Assembly: GCF_020404765.1 (NCBI RefSeq)
Contig: NZ_JAIVEM010000097.1
Location: 124,001-188,000, forward strand
Direction: 5' to 3'
From: Paenibacillus sp. BJ-4
GTDB taxonomy: Bacteria; Bacillota; Bacilli; Paenibacillales; Paenibacillaceae
Length of the DNA: 64,000 nucleotides
The stretch's first letter is position 1; the number at the start of each line of letters is the position of its first letter. Positions 36,728 to 44,204 of this stretch are shown one piece after another. The notes below the pieces were generated by a model. The model was not told the origin of the DNA and made no database searches. It was given only the letters and a program-made list of their open reading frames with translations. Position numbers and translations under genes: made by a program.

Positions 36728-36785
36728 AATGGCTTTCTCATTAGAGAACCACATGAACCCGGAAAGTATGTCAGGGGGGATTGAG

Positions 36786-37916
36786 ATGAGCGATACGGGG
36801 ATTGTTATGCCGCTTTACAAACAGGATATCGGTTATCTACAAGCTGCGATTTCGTCCGTACTGGCCCAGAGCTACGAAGCGTTTCGTTTCATCATCGTTA
36901 TTGACGGAGCGCCGGACATGGTGGGACCGGCGCTCCATGCAGCAGGGGGGGACCCGCGCGTTCAGTTGATTACACTTCCCGAGAACAAAGGGGTCTCCAA
37001 TGCCCTCAATCGGGGCTTCGATGAGTTGTTGAAAGATCCTGCTATCACATATGTAACCTGGGTGTCGAGTGATAATGTATATTACCCTTCCTTTATAGAA
37101 CGATTGCGACAGGAGCTGGAGCAGGGGTCGGACTCGCTTGGTCTTGTGTTCTCTACCTTCCGCCAGGTTGACGCCGGAGGGAACCCGCTGTATGACGAGC
37201 AGCACCAACAAGCCCTGATCCGATATCAAAGCCAGCCGCATCATGAATTACTGAATGCCAGCATTGTCGGGGTTTCATTTATGTACAAAAGCCAATATGC
37301 CCGTAAGATCGGCGGCTATCGGCTACAACCCGTGGAGGATTATGATTACTGGCTGCGGCTGACCGAGACGTGCAGCATGAAATTCATCCCGGAGATCCTG
37401 ATGGATTACCGGGTGAATTCTGCTTTTAGCGTATCGGCCAGCTTGCACAGCCAGGAGGAACACCGACGCTGGCGGCACACATTTCAAATCGCCAAGTATG
37501 AGGCGAGAGCACGTCGGTGCATCCCGCTTGAAATGACCATTTTAATGCCCGTCACAGATATGACTCAAGCCGAACCGTTACTGGATAACCTGCTAGAGCA
37601 GCATTACAGCAATTGCATGATTCGGTTGCTGGATTTGACGCCGGAACAGGGAGCTGCCTTTTTCCTGTCCCTGATGCAAGATCCTCGTCTAATCGTAACA
37701 CCAAGACCGCACTATTCTGTCAAGGATGCACTGGTTCAGGCCATAGGGGAAACGGTGACCCGCTTTGTTGTATGCTTCGGTGTCAAACCGTATACTGCTG
37801 TAACTGATTTGCTGTATTTGACGGATTTGCTTCGCCCACTCCAGGCTACACCTGCCTTTCGTTTATTTCAGCTCATGTTTCGTCGGAGTTATTATAAACC
37901 GAGCCTCGGATCATGA
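36786..37916 (+). CDS. Family 2 glycosyltransferase with degenerate second GT-like domain
   Basis: About 376 residues. The first 250 form a GT-A domain (TGIVMPLYKQD, VIDGAPD, WVSSDNVYYP, then VEDYDYWLRL). The final 130 residues (from EMTILMPVTD) again look like the beginning of a GT2 fold but lack the D-x-D motif, so they are probably a non-catalytic copy. ATG 36786 follows GGGGGGA; the frame is open to 36729 but without a site. The 3' end overlaps the convergent minus-strand gene by 44 bp, which is unusual in this otherwise one-way island. Confidence 0.82.
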   Translation: MSDTGIVMPLYKQDIGYLQAAISSVLAQSYEAFRFIIVIDGAPDMVGPALHAAGGDPRVQLITLPENKGVSNALNRGFDELLKDPAITYVTWVSSDNVYYPSFIERLRQELEQGSDSLGLVFSTFRQVDAGGNPLYDEQHQQALIRYQSQPHHELLNASIVGVSFMYKSQYARKIGGYRLQPVEDYDYWLRLTETCSMKFIPEILMDYRVNSAFSVSASLHSQEEHRRWRHTFQIAKYEARARRCIPLEMTILMPVTDMTQAEPLLDNLLEQHYSNCMIRLLDLTPEQGAAFFLSLMQDPRLIVTPRPHYSVKDALVQAIGETVTRFVVCFGVKPYTAVTDLLYLTDLLRPLQATPAFRLFQLMFRRSYYKPSLGS

Positions 37917-38280
37917 GCGGTCCTGTAACAACAGCCCGTCGGTTAGCCGATTGCACGGTTAGGCAATATACATAAGCCTCTGTCTGTTTGCCCGATTCCT
38001 CATACCTTAACTCGGCAAAGCCCTCCTGATAGCAGGAATCCTGCAGCCAATCCAATAAGGGCCCCTGTACGTCGTTGCGGCGCAGCCGGATATCCAGCTC
38101 TCCGATATCCCAGTTGAGCAGCGGATTTTCCCATGCCAACGACACTTCAACGACAATACGCCCATCAGACTCACCTGCCGGAATGATTAACGTAGAGAGC
38201 ACGCTTTCCTGTTCGGTGACCTGAAAAGGCAGGGCATGTGTGCCTGCCTCGGCTTTGTTTTCTACCGAATACTTTAACAT
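37873..38280 (-). CDS. Small beta-rich protein of unknown function (first)
   Basis: 135 residues, strongly alternating hydrophobic/polar pattern suggesting a beta-sandwich. No signal peptide or membrane segment, and no family that I know. GAGGAGG precedes the ATG at 38280. It is transcribed against the island and overlaps the end of the glycosyltransferase gene. With the next minus-strand gene (25 bp upstream) it probably forms a two-gene unit. A spore-surface structural role is a guess from location. Confidence 0.65.
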   Translation of the reverse strand: MLKYSVENKAEAGTHALPFQVTEQESVLSTLIIPAGESDGRIVVEVSLAWENPLLNWDIGELDIRLRRNDVQGPLLDWLQDSCYQEGFAELRYEESGKQTEAYVYCLTVQSANRRAVVTGPLMIRGSVYNNSDET

Positions 38281-38305
38281 GCATTCTTCCTCCTCTGTCC
38301 GTGCT

Positions 38306-38698
38306 TCAAGGCGTCACGGTAAAATGATTGACTGTACGCTTAGCGACTACGTTCCCGTTCTGCACAAATTCCGCCAATATAAATAGTGTCTCCGGGTTGT
38401 AAATACTCGTGATCATTCGTAGGTAAAAAGGATTTTGGGCTGTCTCCATATCCGTGAGCTGCAGTACGGAGCCGGCTTCGGGAGAAGGGCTCAAACGAAG
38501 AAGCTGTCGCCGGAAAATGCCACTCTCATTTCCGATATCCAGCAATACATCAACGGCTCTTTTTTCACGATTGAACAAGGTAACATGGCAGGATTGTGTA
38601 GGGTCGCTGAGATTAGCGAGATGATGATCGACAGATAGGACAAACACGGACATATCATGTAATGTAGTGTGGAACAATTTGCGGCCTAAAGGCTCCAT
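38306..38698 (-). CDS. Small beta-rich protein of unknown function (second)
   Basis: 130 codons from the first ATG. The protein looks beta-rich, with segments such as CHVTLFNREKRAVDVLLDIG and ETLFILAEFVQNGNVVAK. I see no convincing ribosome site at ATG 38698 or at the internal ATG 38653, so the true start is uncertain and translation may be weak. It precedes the other small minus-strand gene and diverges from the DUF1796 gene. No family recognised. Confidence 0.55.
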   Translation of the reverse strand: MEPLGRKLFHTTLHDMSVFVLSVDHHLANLSDPTQSCHVTLFNREKRAVDVLLDIGNESGIFRRQLLRLSPSPEAGSVLQLTDMETAQNPFYLRMITSIYNPETLFILAEFVQNGNVVAKRTVNHFTVTP

Positions 38699-38757
38699 TT
38701 TCGACAGACGAAGGAGAGAGCCATGAGGGAAGGGCGTATATAAAAGGAGGCACGGCT

Positions 38758-39404
38758 ATGAGACTCGCACAGCTGGCAGGAGAATATGAGGCGGTCTTCA
38801 GTCTGGGGCAAATTGCACACCTGCCATTCAATTGGAAAAGAACCGCTTGCGGCCGTTTGCCGGGGTGCTGGACTGGATGATGTCTGACACGCTGTCCGAT
38901 GTGAACCGTTTGCTTGAAAATCGGTTTGCCGGATTTATGGATTTGCCTAATTTAAGTGTCGTTGGTACGAGCCAACTGAATTATATGGTCAGAGATATCG
39001 CTTATAACGTGATTTCGGTACATGATTTTCCACAGGAGCGCAATACGTCTTCCGATTTGGCAACCTATTCGGAGTTCAGAGAGAGGATAGATCGTCGGAT
39101 TGAACGTTTTTTTGCAAAAACGCAGATGGCACAGCGCAGCTTGTTCGTCCGTATGCTGGGAACCTATGAAGAAGTAGTGGAATTGGAGCGTATCTTATCT
39201 GGCATGGTGGCACATGAATTTCGCTTGCTCATCGTTAACTGCTCCGGTGTAACGGAGTTGACCGAAGTGGACTGGCAGCTTCCGAATGTATGCGCAGTGG
39301 AAATGCCTTTTGCTGATGTATGGAATTACAAAAGTGATCCGCATTGGCGGGCCCTTTTTAAGGGGATGTCTTTGTCTTCGGAAAGGGGAGGGCGTCGTGC
39401 TTGA
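38758..39404 (+). pseudogene. DUF1796-family gene with a one-base frameshift
   Basis: AAAAGGAGG and ATG 38758 start MRLAQLAGEYEAVFSLG, but the frame then runs to a stop near 38879. The correct continuation (ANCTPAIQLEKNRLRPFAG, then LDWMMSD and 170 more residues) is in the next frame. A five-G rather than four-G run at 38805-38808 would restore SLGANC, the conserved S-L-G-x-x-C motif of this putative papain-like cysteine peptidase family. The remainder closely parallels the next gene. Sequencing error, recent mutation or slippage could each explain the break. Confidence 0.8.
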
Positions 39405-40023
39405 GCGATTGCAGGGGGATTATGACGCTATATTCAGCCTAGGAGGACATTGCTTGCCTTCCATTCAGCTGGATAAAAACGGACTGCGTCCGTATGCCGG
39501 GCCGCTGGATTGGATGATCTCCGGTAATTTGTCGCAGATCAGTCGCTTGCTGAACACCCGTTTTGCCGGATTTATGGATTATGCCAGCCTCCGTGTCACA
39601 GGGCATGATTACGGAGGGCAAAATTACATGGTCGAGGATGCGTCATACGACATTACAGCGGCACACCGTTTTCCCGTGACCGAAAATACATCGGAGCATC
39701 TGACCTCCTATCCTGCATTCAAAACGACGCTTGATCGCCGTATCACACGGCTACTGGAGAAATTCGCGCTTGCGTCCCGTCTGCTGCTGGTTCGTGTGGG
39801 GGGCAACCGGGAGCAGGTGATAGAGCTACACGATGTGTTGTCACAGATGATTACACATGATTTTCGTCTGCTACACGTGGATTATACAGGAACTGAAGGT
39901 GTGACAGAGCTGGATTGGGGGCTGGAGCGGGTAGTTTCAGTGGCGCTGCCGCCTGAGGATATATGGAACGGTCAGGATGAACTGTGGTGTTATATGCTGG
40001 AAAACCTCAGGCTAAAGGTCTGA
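39397..40023 (+). CDS. DUF1796-family putative papain-like cysteine peptidase
   Basis: 208 residues with a GTG start after GGGGAGG, overlapping the previous frame by 8 bp. The family motif SLGGHC (about residues 14-19), the segment LRPYAGPLDWMIS and conserved FAGFMDY are present. The C-terminal half has LLVRVGGNREQ and FRLLHVDYTG. The family is found beside polysaccharide and glycosyltransferase genes; its chemistry is not established. It is an obvious tandem duplicate of the frameshifted gene upstream, which may make that loss tolerable. Confidence 0.83.
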   Translation: MLERLQGDYDAIFSLGGHCLPSIQLDKNGLRPYAGPLDWMISGNLSQISRLLNTRFAGFMDYASLRVTGHDYGGQNYMVEDASYDITAAHRFPVTENTSEHLTSYPAFKTTLDRRITRLLEKFALASRLLLVRVGGNREQVIELHDVLSQMITHDFRLLHVDYTGTEGVTELDWGLERVVSVALPPEDIWNGQDELWCYMLENLRLKV

Positions 40024-40149
40024 GGTTCCGGATAATACAGCTTAGATTGTCTTTACTGTCTGTACATGTGCCTGCGCCAAGCTATAGAACGTCGCATAAC
40101 ATAATGCGAAAGGAAGACTTTGGCTTCGGTTTAAAAGGAGGGTGCGCTA

Positions 40150-41079
40150 GTGAAGGCTTTGGTCACTGGGGGGGCCGGATTTATCGGTTCCCATCTGGTG
40201 CGTGCGCTTGCTGATTCGGGCATCCGAGTGCATGTGCTGGATAATATGTCGACCGGGAATGTCGCAAATGTGGACCCGCGCGCGGTCATGCATATAGCGG
40301 ATATTCGCAGCTCTGAAACCCGGACGCTGCTGATTCGAGAAAGCCCGGATATTGTGTTTCACTTGGCGGCACAGGCTGATGTACAGCATTCCATTCATCA
40401 ACCAGATGAGGATGCGGATGTGAATGTGTTGGGGACGATTCATCTGTTGCAGGCTTGTCATGAAGCCGGTGTAGCCAAACTTATATTTGCGTCTACATCC
40501 GGCGTATACGGAGAGCTGGAAAAGCAATGTATCCAGGAAGACGATCCCACGGAGCCGATCTCGGGCTACGGGCTGTCCAAGCTGACCGCAGAGTCGTATA
40601 TTCGGCTTTTTTATCGACTGTATGGCATGAACTACACGATTTTGCGTTACGGAAATGTGTATGGTCCCGGTCAGGCGCCGAAGGGAGAGGGCGGCGTAGT
40701 TGCTCTTTTTATGGAACGGCTGAAAAAAGGCAGTCCCTTGCTCATTCACGGCGACGGAACACAGACCCGCGACTTTGTGTACGTCAAGGATGTAGTCAGA
40801 GCGAATGTGGCGGCTATACGTGCTGCGGATCAACGCACGGTACATGTAAGTACGGGACGAACGACATCCATCAATCGACTGGCCTATGATTTACTAAAGC
40901 TGCACGGTTCGGCCGTCCGCCCCGTATATTCACCTGCGCGGGCGGGAGACATTCACCATAGCTGCCTTAGTAACGCGGTCGCCAGACATTGGCTTCGTTG
41001 GGAACCGCTATACGGCATCTCTGCTGGTTTAAAGGAAACGTATACGAGCAGCATGGATTCAGGAAAAGAAGGAACGTAG
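40150..41079 (+). CDS. NAD-dependent nucleotide-sugar epimerase (GalE-like)
   Basis: 309 residues of an extended SDR. KALVTGGAGFIGSHLVRAL binds NAD, VFHLAAQADV follows, the STSGVYGE Ser/Thr region and YGLSKLTAE (Y-x-x-x-K) form the active site, and LRYGNVYGPGQAP and TRDFVYVKDVV are typical of UDP-glucose/GlcNAc 4-epimerases. GTG 40150 follows AAAGGAGGG. As the last gene of the island, followed by a terminator, it would supply a C4-epimerised UDP-sugar to the transferases. Confidence 0.88.
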   Translation: MKALVTGGAGFIGSHLVRALADSGIRVHVLDNMSTGNVANVDPRAVMHIADIRSSETRTLLIRESPDIVFHLAAQADVQHSIHQPDEDADVNVLGTIHLLQACHEAGVAKLIFASTSGVYGELEKQCIQEDDPTEPISGYGLSKLTAESYIRLFYRLYGMNYTILRYGNVYGPGQAPKGEGGVVALFMERLKKGSPLLIHGDGTQTRDFVYVKDVVRANVAAIRAADQRTVHVSTGRTTSINRLAYDLLKLHGSAVRPVYSPARAGDIHHSCLSNAVARHWLRWEPLYGISAGLKETYTSSMDSGKEGT

Positions 41080-41102
41080 TGATAGAGCGCGCGAATCAGG
41101 GA

Positions 41103-41134
41103 GGGGCAGAGTGATGAGACTCAGCCCCTTTTTA
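41103..41134 (+). terminator. Terminator of the glycosylation island
   Basis: GGGGC-A-GAGT pairs with ACTC-A-GCCCC (41103-41112 with 41119-41128, one A-A mismatch), followed by a run of Ts. Confidence 0.85.
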
Positions 41135-41193
41135 ATTATATATACGGTTTATTCAGATTGATGACAGACGAGTGTTTCTTAATCGCGGATAGG

Positions 41194-41222
41194 TTGACTA
41201 TCAGTAGATTGGGAGCTATTAT
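41194..41222 (+). promoter_or_regulatory. SigA promoter of the Rrf2-type regulator
   Basis: TTGACT (41194-41199) and TATTAT (41217-41222) are 17 bp apart, 33 bp before the start codon. The putative operator begins directly after the -10 box. Confidence 0.7.
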
Positions 41223-41243
41223 AGATACAATAAGTCTTTAATT
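41223..41243 (+). promoter_or_regulatory. Putative Rrf2 operator, copy 1
   Basis: The 21-bp sequence at 41223-41243 (AGATACAATAAGTCTTTAAT...) recurs with 3 changes at 41756-41776 before the flavoprotein gene. Here it covers the transcription start, fitting autorepression. Confidence 0.6.
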
Positions 41244-41254
41244 GAGGTGTAGTT

Positions 41255-41653
41255 ATGAAATTTACAAAGGCAACGAATTATGCTCTGCACACGATGCTCA
41301 TGCTTGTTGCCGATTCGTCGGTTAAGCCGGTAGGTGTTCAGCAGTTGGCCGAATCCCAGAACGTGTCACCAACCTATCTTTCAAAAATTTTGACCAGACT
41401 TGTAAAAGCTGGCATGATCGAGTCAGTTTCCGGAGCCAATGGAGGCTATCGTCTATCCCGCAATAAGGATGATATTACCTTTTTGGATATAATCCATGCT
41501 ATTGAGGGTACGAATTCCTTGTTTGATTGTGATTTTGCCCACGGTTCTGAATGCTTGATTCAAGCTGTCATGAGGGATGCGGAGGAGAAAATGGAACGTC
41601 ATCTAAAAAATGCAAAATTGGTTGATCTGGCCCACAAGCATACGCAGGGTTAA
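41255..41653 (+). CDS. Rrf2-family transcriptional regulator
   Basis: 132 residues. A winged helix-turn-helix covers about 1-80, with MKFTKATNYALHTMLML and the Rrf2 signature VSPTYLSKILTRLVKAGMI, then GANGGYRLSR. Cys residues occur at 92 and 99 (DCDFAHGSEC), but the usual three-Cys Fe-S spacing of IscR/NsrR is not seen. It may sense thiol or redox state by those two cysteines. The shared operator upstream of itself and the flavoprotein gene suggests that it controls both. Confidence 0.88.
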   Translation: MKFTKATNYALHTMLMLVADSSVKPVGVQQLAESQNVSPTYLSKILTRLVKAGMIESVSGANGGYRLSRNKDDITFLDIIHAIEGTNSLFDCDFAHGSECLIQAVMRDAEEKMERHLKNAKLVDLAHKHTQG

Positions 41654-41755
41654 GGCCGAGGGGTTTAATATTAGAAGGACTTTATATTAAAAGAAAGAGG
41701 GTGGTGCCATGCTTATATAGCCATAATTATAATAAACTTTTTTTAATCTAATAAC

Positions 41756-41776
41756 AGATATAATAAATCTTTAATA
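41756..41776 (+). promoter_or_regulatory. Putative Rrf2 operator, copy 2, with -10 box
   Basis: Diverged copy of the 41223-41243 element, which also contains TATAAT at 41759-41764. There is no clear -35 box. Binding of the Rrf2 protein would cover the -10 region of the flavoprotein gene. Confidence 0.6.
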
Positions 41777-41799
41777 TCTTTTAAAAGGGGTTGGGTGTT

Positions 41800-42705
41800 A
41801 TGCTGTATGATTGCGTCATTATTGGTGGAGGACCTGCCGGGCTGAATGCAGCCCTTGTGCTTGGCAGAGCAAGGAGAAACGTGGCTTTGATGGACAACAA
41901 TCGGCCCAGAAATGCTGTAACGCATGCGTCACACGGCTTTATTACGAGAGATGGCGTAACGCCGGCCGAGTTTCGTCGTGTTGCTTATGAGGAGGTACAG
42001 CGCTATCCGTCTGTGGATCATTTGCCAACAGAGGTGGTTTCGATTGCCAAAATCGAATCCGGTCGATTTGATGTGCTTGATTCGTCAGGCATTCGCGTCC
42101 AAGGGCGAAAACTGATCCTGGCGACAGGGCTGAAGGAGATATTCCCCGAGATCAAAGGCTTTTATCCGTTATACGGGAAAAGTTTGTTTAATTGCCCTTA
42201 TTGCGACGGCTGGGAGCTACGGGATCAACCGCTTGTCCTCGTCTCTGAATTGCCAGCTGTCTATCATACGGCCAAGCTGCTCCTCAATTGGAGTCAGGAT
42301 TTGGTGGTATGCACCAATGGACAGGCATCCTTGTCGGATGAGCAAAAAGAACGGCTTCAGTCCAAGGGAATTGTGGTGATGGAGCAGCCTGTTGCGGCTT
42401 TCATTGGCCAGCATGGCCAGCTTGAGCATGTTCGTTTTACGGACGGTACTAAGCTCCCGAGGGTCGGCGGCTTCGTGACACCTCAGTTGGTACAAACTGC
42501 ATCGTTTGGAGAACAATTGGGCTGTGAAAGGACGGAGTCGGGCGGGATCAAGACCGATGGGGCGGGAAGAACCTCCATACCTGGTGTATACGCCGCGGGC
42601 GATTCTTCGTACTTTATGCCTTCTCAATTGATTTTTGCCGCAGCCGACGGCAGTCGAACCGCCACGAGCGTAAATATGGATCTGACGGATGAAGATTTCG
42701 GATAA
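41800..42705 (+). CDS. Thioredoxin reductase-like FAD/NAD(P) oxidoreductase
   Basis: 301 residues. FAD-binding GGGPAGLNAALVLGRARR near the start, redox-active CPYC at 132-135 within NCPYCDGW, and a C-terminal GVYAAGDSS FAD-ribityl motif are all in place. The NAD(P) segment (around 150-170) is less typical, since the GxGxxA/G motif is not clear, so the electron donor is uncertain. It belongs to the YumC/TrxB-like group often regulated with stress genes. The Rrf2-type operator in the promoter points to redox-dependent control. ATG 41800 follows AAAAGGGG. Confidence 0.87.
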   Translation: MLYDCVIIGGGPAGLNAALVLGRARRNVALMDNNRPRNAVTHASHGFITRDGVTPAEFRRVAYEEVQRYPSVDHLPTEVVSIAKIESGRFDVLDSSGIRVQGRKLILATGLKEIFPEIKGFYPLYGKSLFNCPYCDGWELRDQPLVLVSELPAVYHTAKLLLNWSQDLVVCTNGQASLSDEQKERLQSKGIVVMEQPVAAFIGQHGQLEHVRFTDGTKLPRVGGFVTPQLVQTASFGEQLGCERTESGGIKTDGAGRTSIPGVYAAGDSSYFMPSQLIFAAADGSRTATSVNMDLTDEDFG

Positions 42706-42718
42706 ATTCTGGTCCTTT

Positions 42719-42937
42719 CTATTCTAGAATCAAAGATATAGCCAGCAATATTAAACCAATGATCATAAATATGAAGGACCATTTCCATCTGCTCTTCCGA
42801 TCTTTCCCCTCAGGATCGCATGCCTGCTCCGTATAGTAGTTGGCACGCATGCGATCACCACTAACTCCTGTTCCACTTAATATAATAGCGAGTATCATAC
42901 AGGCAGCGCCTGCCCGCCATACATAATCATGAATCAT
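42719..42937 (-). CDS. DUF5316-like small membrane protein
   Basis: 72 residues with two membrane helices (about 8-25 and 52-71) around a charged loop. SGDRMRANYYTE in the loop fits the DUF5316 family pattern (GDR-x-RANY). AAAGGAGGG precedes the ATG. Function is unknown for the family. It is separated from the LacI gene by only 13 bp on the same strand and may be read through from it. Confidence 0.72.
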   Translation of the reverse strand: MIHDYVWRAGAACMILAIILSGTGVSGDRMRANYYTEQACDPEGKDRKSRWKWSFIFMIIGLILLAISLILE

Positions 42938-42950
42938 AACGTACCCTCCT

Positions 42951-43979
42951 TTATTGAGAGGCTAAACAAGATTTCCGCTCAATGACCTCGGTATTCACCA
43001 GTACCTGCATATGATGCTCTTGATTTTGATTGAGCTTCTCCATCAGCAAGTTTACAGCTGTCTGAGCCAAAACATCCTTTTTTACATGAATGGTAGTTAG
43101 TTCAGGGCTGATGACCTTGGCCTCATGAATATTATCAAACCCCATAACGGAAATTTGCTCAGGTACTCGAATATTCATCTCCTGAAATGTTTTAATGGCA
43201 CTAATCGCCATGTAATCATTTTCGCAAAATAGGGCCGAAGGAAGCTCCGTTAATTCTTGGATAGCCGTTTTAAAAGAATCCTGTGACATCACAAGCATGG
43301 GGTGCATATTAAAGGTAAGTCTATCATCTATGGAAAGATCATGTTTCTCTAAAGCCGCCACAAATCCTTCCTTTCGTTTGTTAAAGTTAAGGATTCTGGT
43401 ACTGGATTGCACGTATCCTATTTGTCTGTGTCCAGACTGAATTAAATATTGGCCTGCCTGATACCCGCCAAGGTAGTTATTAATGGATACAAAACTGGCG
43501 TCGATGTGTTCAAAGCAAGTATCCAAAATAACGATATTGGCATGAATGGATTGTATAGAATGAATAATCTCGGAAGTTAAATTGGTACCCAGCAGAAGCA
43601 CTCCTGAGGAGGGCTGTTCCTTTTCCAGGGCAGACAATTCCTCTTCAAGGCTATGACTATCAAAAGACGAAAAAATAAGAGTGTTTCCATGGTTTCTCAC
43701 CTGATTGGTAATATGATGAATTAACTCATTGAAAAATGGAAGTGATTCGTATTGCTCGGTCACGATGCCTGTATTTTTGCATGCAACAAAACGAATGACA
43801 TGGTGACTTTTAGTAAATTCCTTATTGGACTTCATGGTCCGTGGTCTATATCCATGCTCGTGGGCAATTTTTAAAATATGCTCCTTGGTTTCTTCGCTAA
43901 CACCGGGTTTGTTATTAAACGCAAGAGAGACGGCCGATTTTGAAACACCGGCAAGCTTTGCAATATCATCAATTTTCAA
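42951..43979 (-). CDS. LacI-family transcriptional repressor
   Basis: About 342 residues. The N-terminal LacI helix-turn-helix (IDDIAKLAGVSKSAVSLAFN) and hinge are followed by a periplasmic-binding-like sugar domain (from about 65), including ISVMGFDNI. TTG 43979 is chosen because GGGAGG lies 7 bp upstream; ATG 43994 precedes the site itself. It diverges from a glycosidase and PTS operon, and the space between holds a perfect inverted repeat typical of LacI operators. Autoregulation and repression of the operon until its sugar binds is the likely scheme. Confidence 0.92.
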   Translation of the reverse strand: MKIDDIAKLAGVSKSAVSLAFNNKPGVSEETKEHILKIAHEHGYRPRTMKSNKEFTKSHHVIRFVACKNTGIVTEQYESLPFFNELIHHITNQVRNHGNTLIFSSFDSHSLEEELSALEKEQPSSGVLLLGTNLTSEIIHSIQSIHANIVILDTCFEHIDASFVSINNYLGGYQAGQYLIQSGHRQIGYVQSSTRILNFNKRKEGFVAALEKHDLSIDDRLTFNMHPMLVMSQDSFKTAIQELTELPSALFCENDYMAISAIKTFQEMNIRVPEQISVMGFDNIHEAKVISPELTTIHVKKDVLAQTAVNLLMEKLNQNQEHHMQVLVNTEVIERKSCLASQ

Positions 43980-44035
43980 CGTGGAACCTCCCATTTGACT
44001 AAACTATATAAATTATATCATGACTATACGATAAA

Positions 44036-44060
44036 GTTTAGTTTATAAATTAAACTAAAC
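44036..44060. promoter_or_regulatory. Putative LacI-type operator
   Basis: Perfect 10-bp inverted repeat GTTTAGTTTA-N5-TAAACTAAAC. Half-sites TTTAGTTTA also occur near 43998 (inverted), 44129 and 44170, so several repressor sites may act together. Confidence 0.7.
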
Positions 44061-44079
44061 AAACGATATGAAAAATGAG

Positions 44080-44108
44080 TTGACCTTTTAGGGTTTATAG
44101 TGTTAATA
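44080..44108 (+). promoter_or_regulatory. Promoter of the glycosidase/PTS operon
   Basis: TTGACC (44080-44085) and TTAATA (44103-44108) are 17 bp apart, lying between the main operator and the gene. Confidence 0.5.
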
Positions 44109-44114
44109 TTCAAT

Positions 44115-44128
44115 TGTTAACGCTTTAA
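44115..44128 (+). promoter_or_regulatory. Possible cre site for CcpA
   Basis: TGTTAACGCTTTAA fits the cre consensus TGWAANCGNTNWCA with 2 mismatches and lies just downstream of the -10 box, where CcpA binding would repress. Low complexity in this region raises the chance of coincidence. Confidence 0.3.
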
Positions 44129-44204
44129 TTTAGTTTATTTTATACAATATCATATAAATTCGTATTGTAATTTAGTTTTGTTTATGTAAGAAAGGATGAT
44201 TTAT

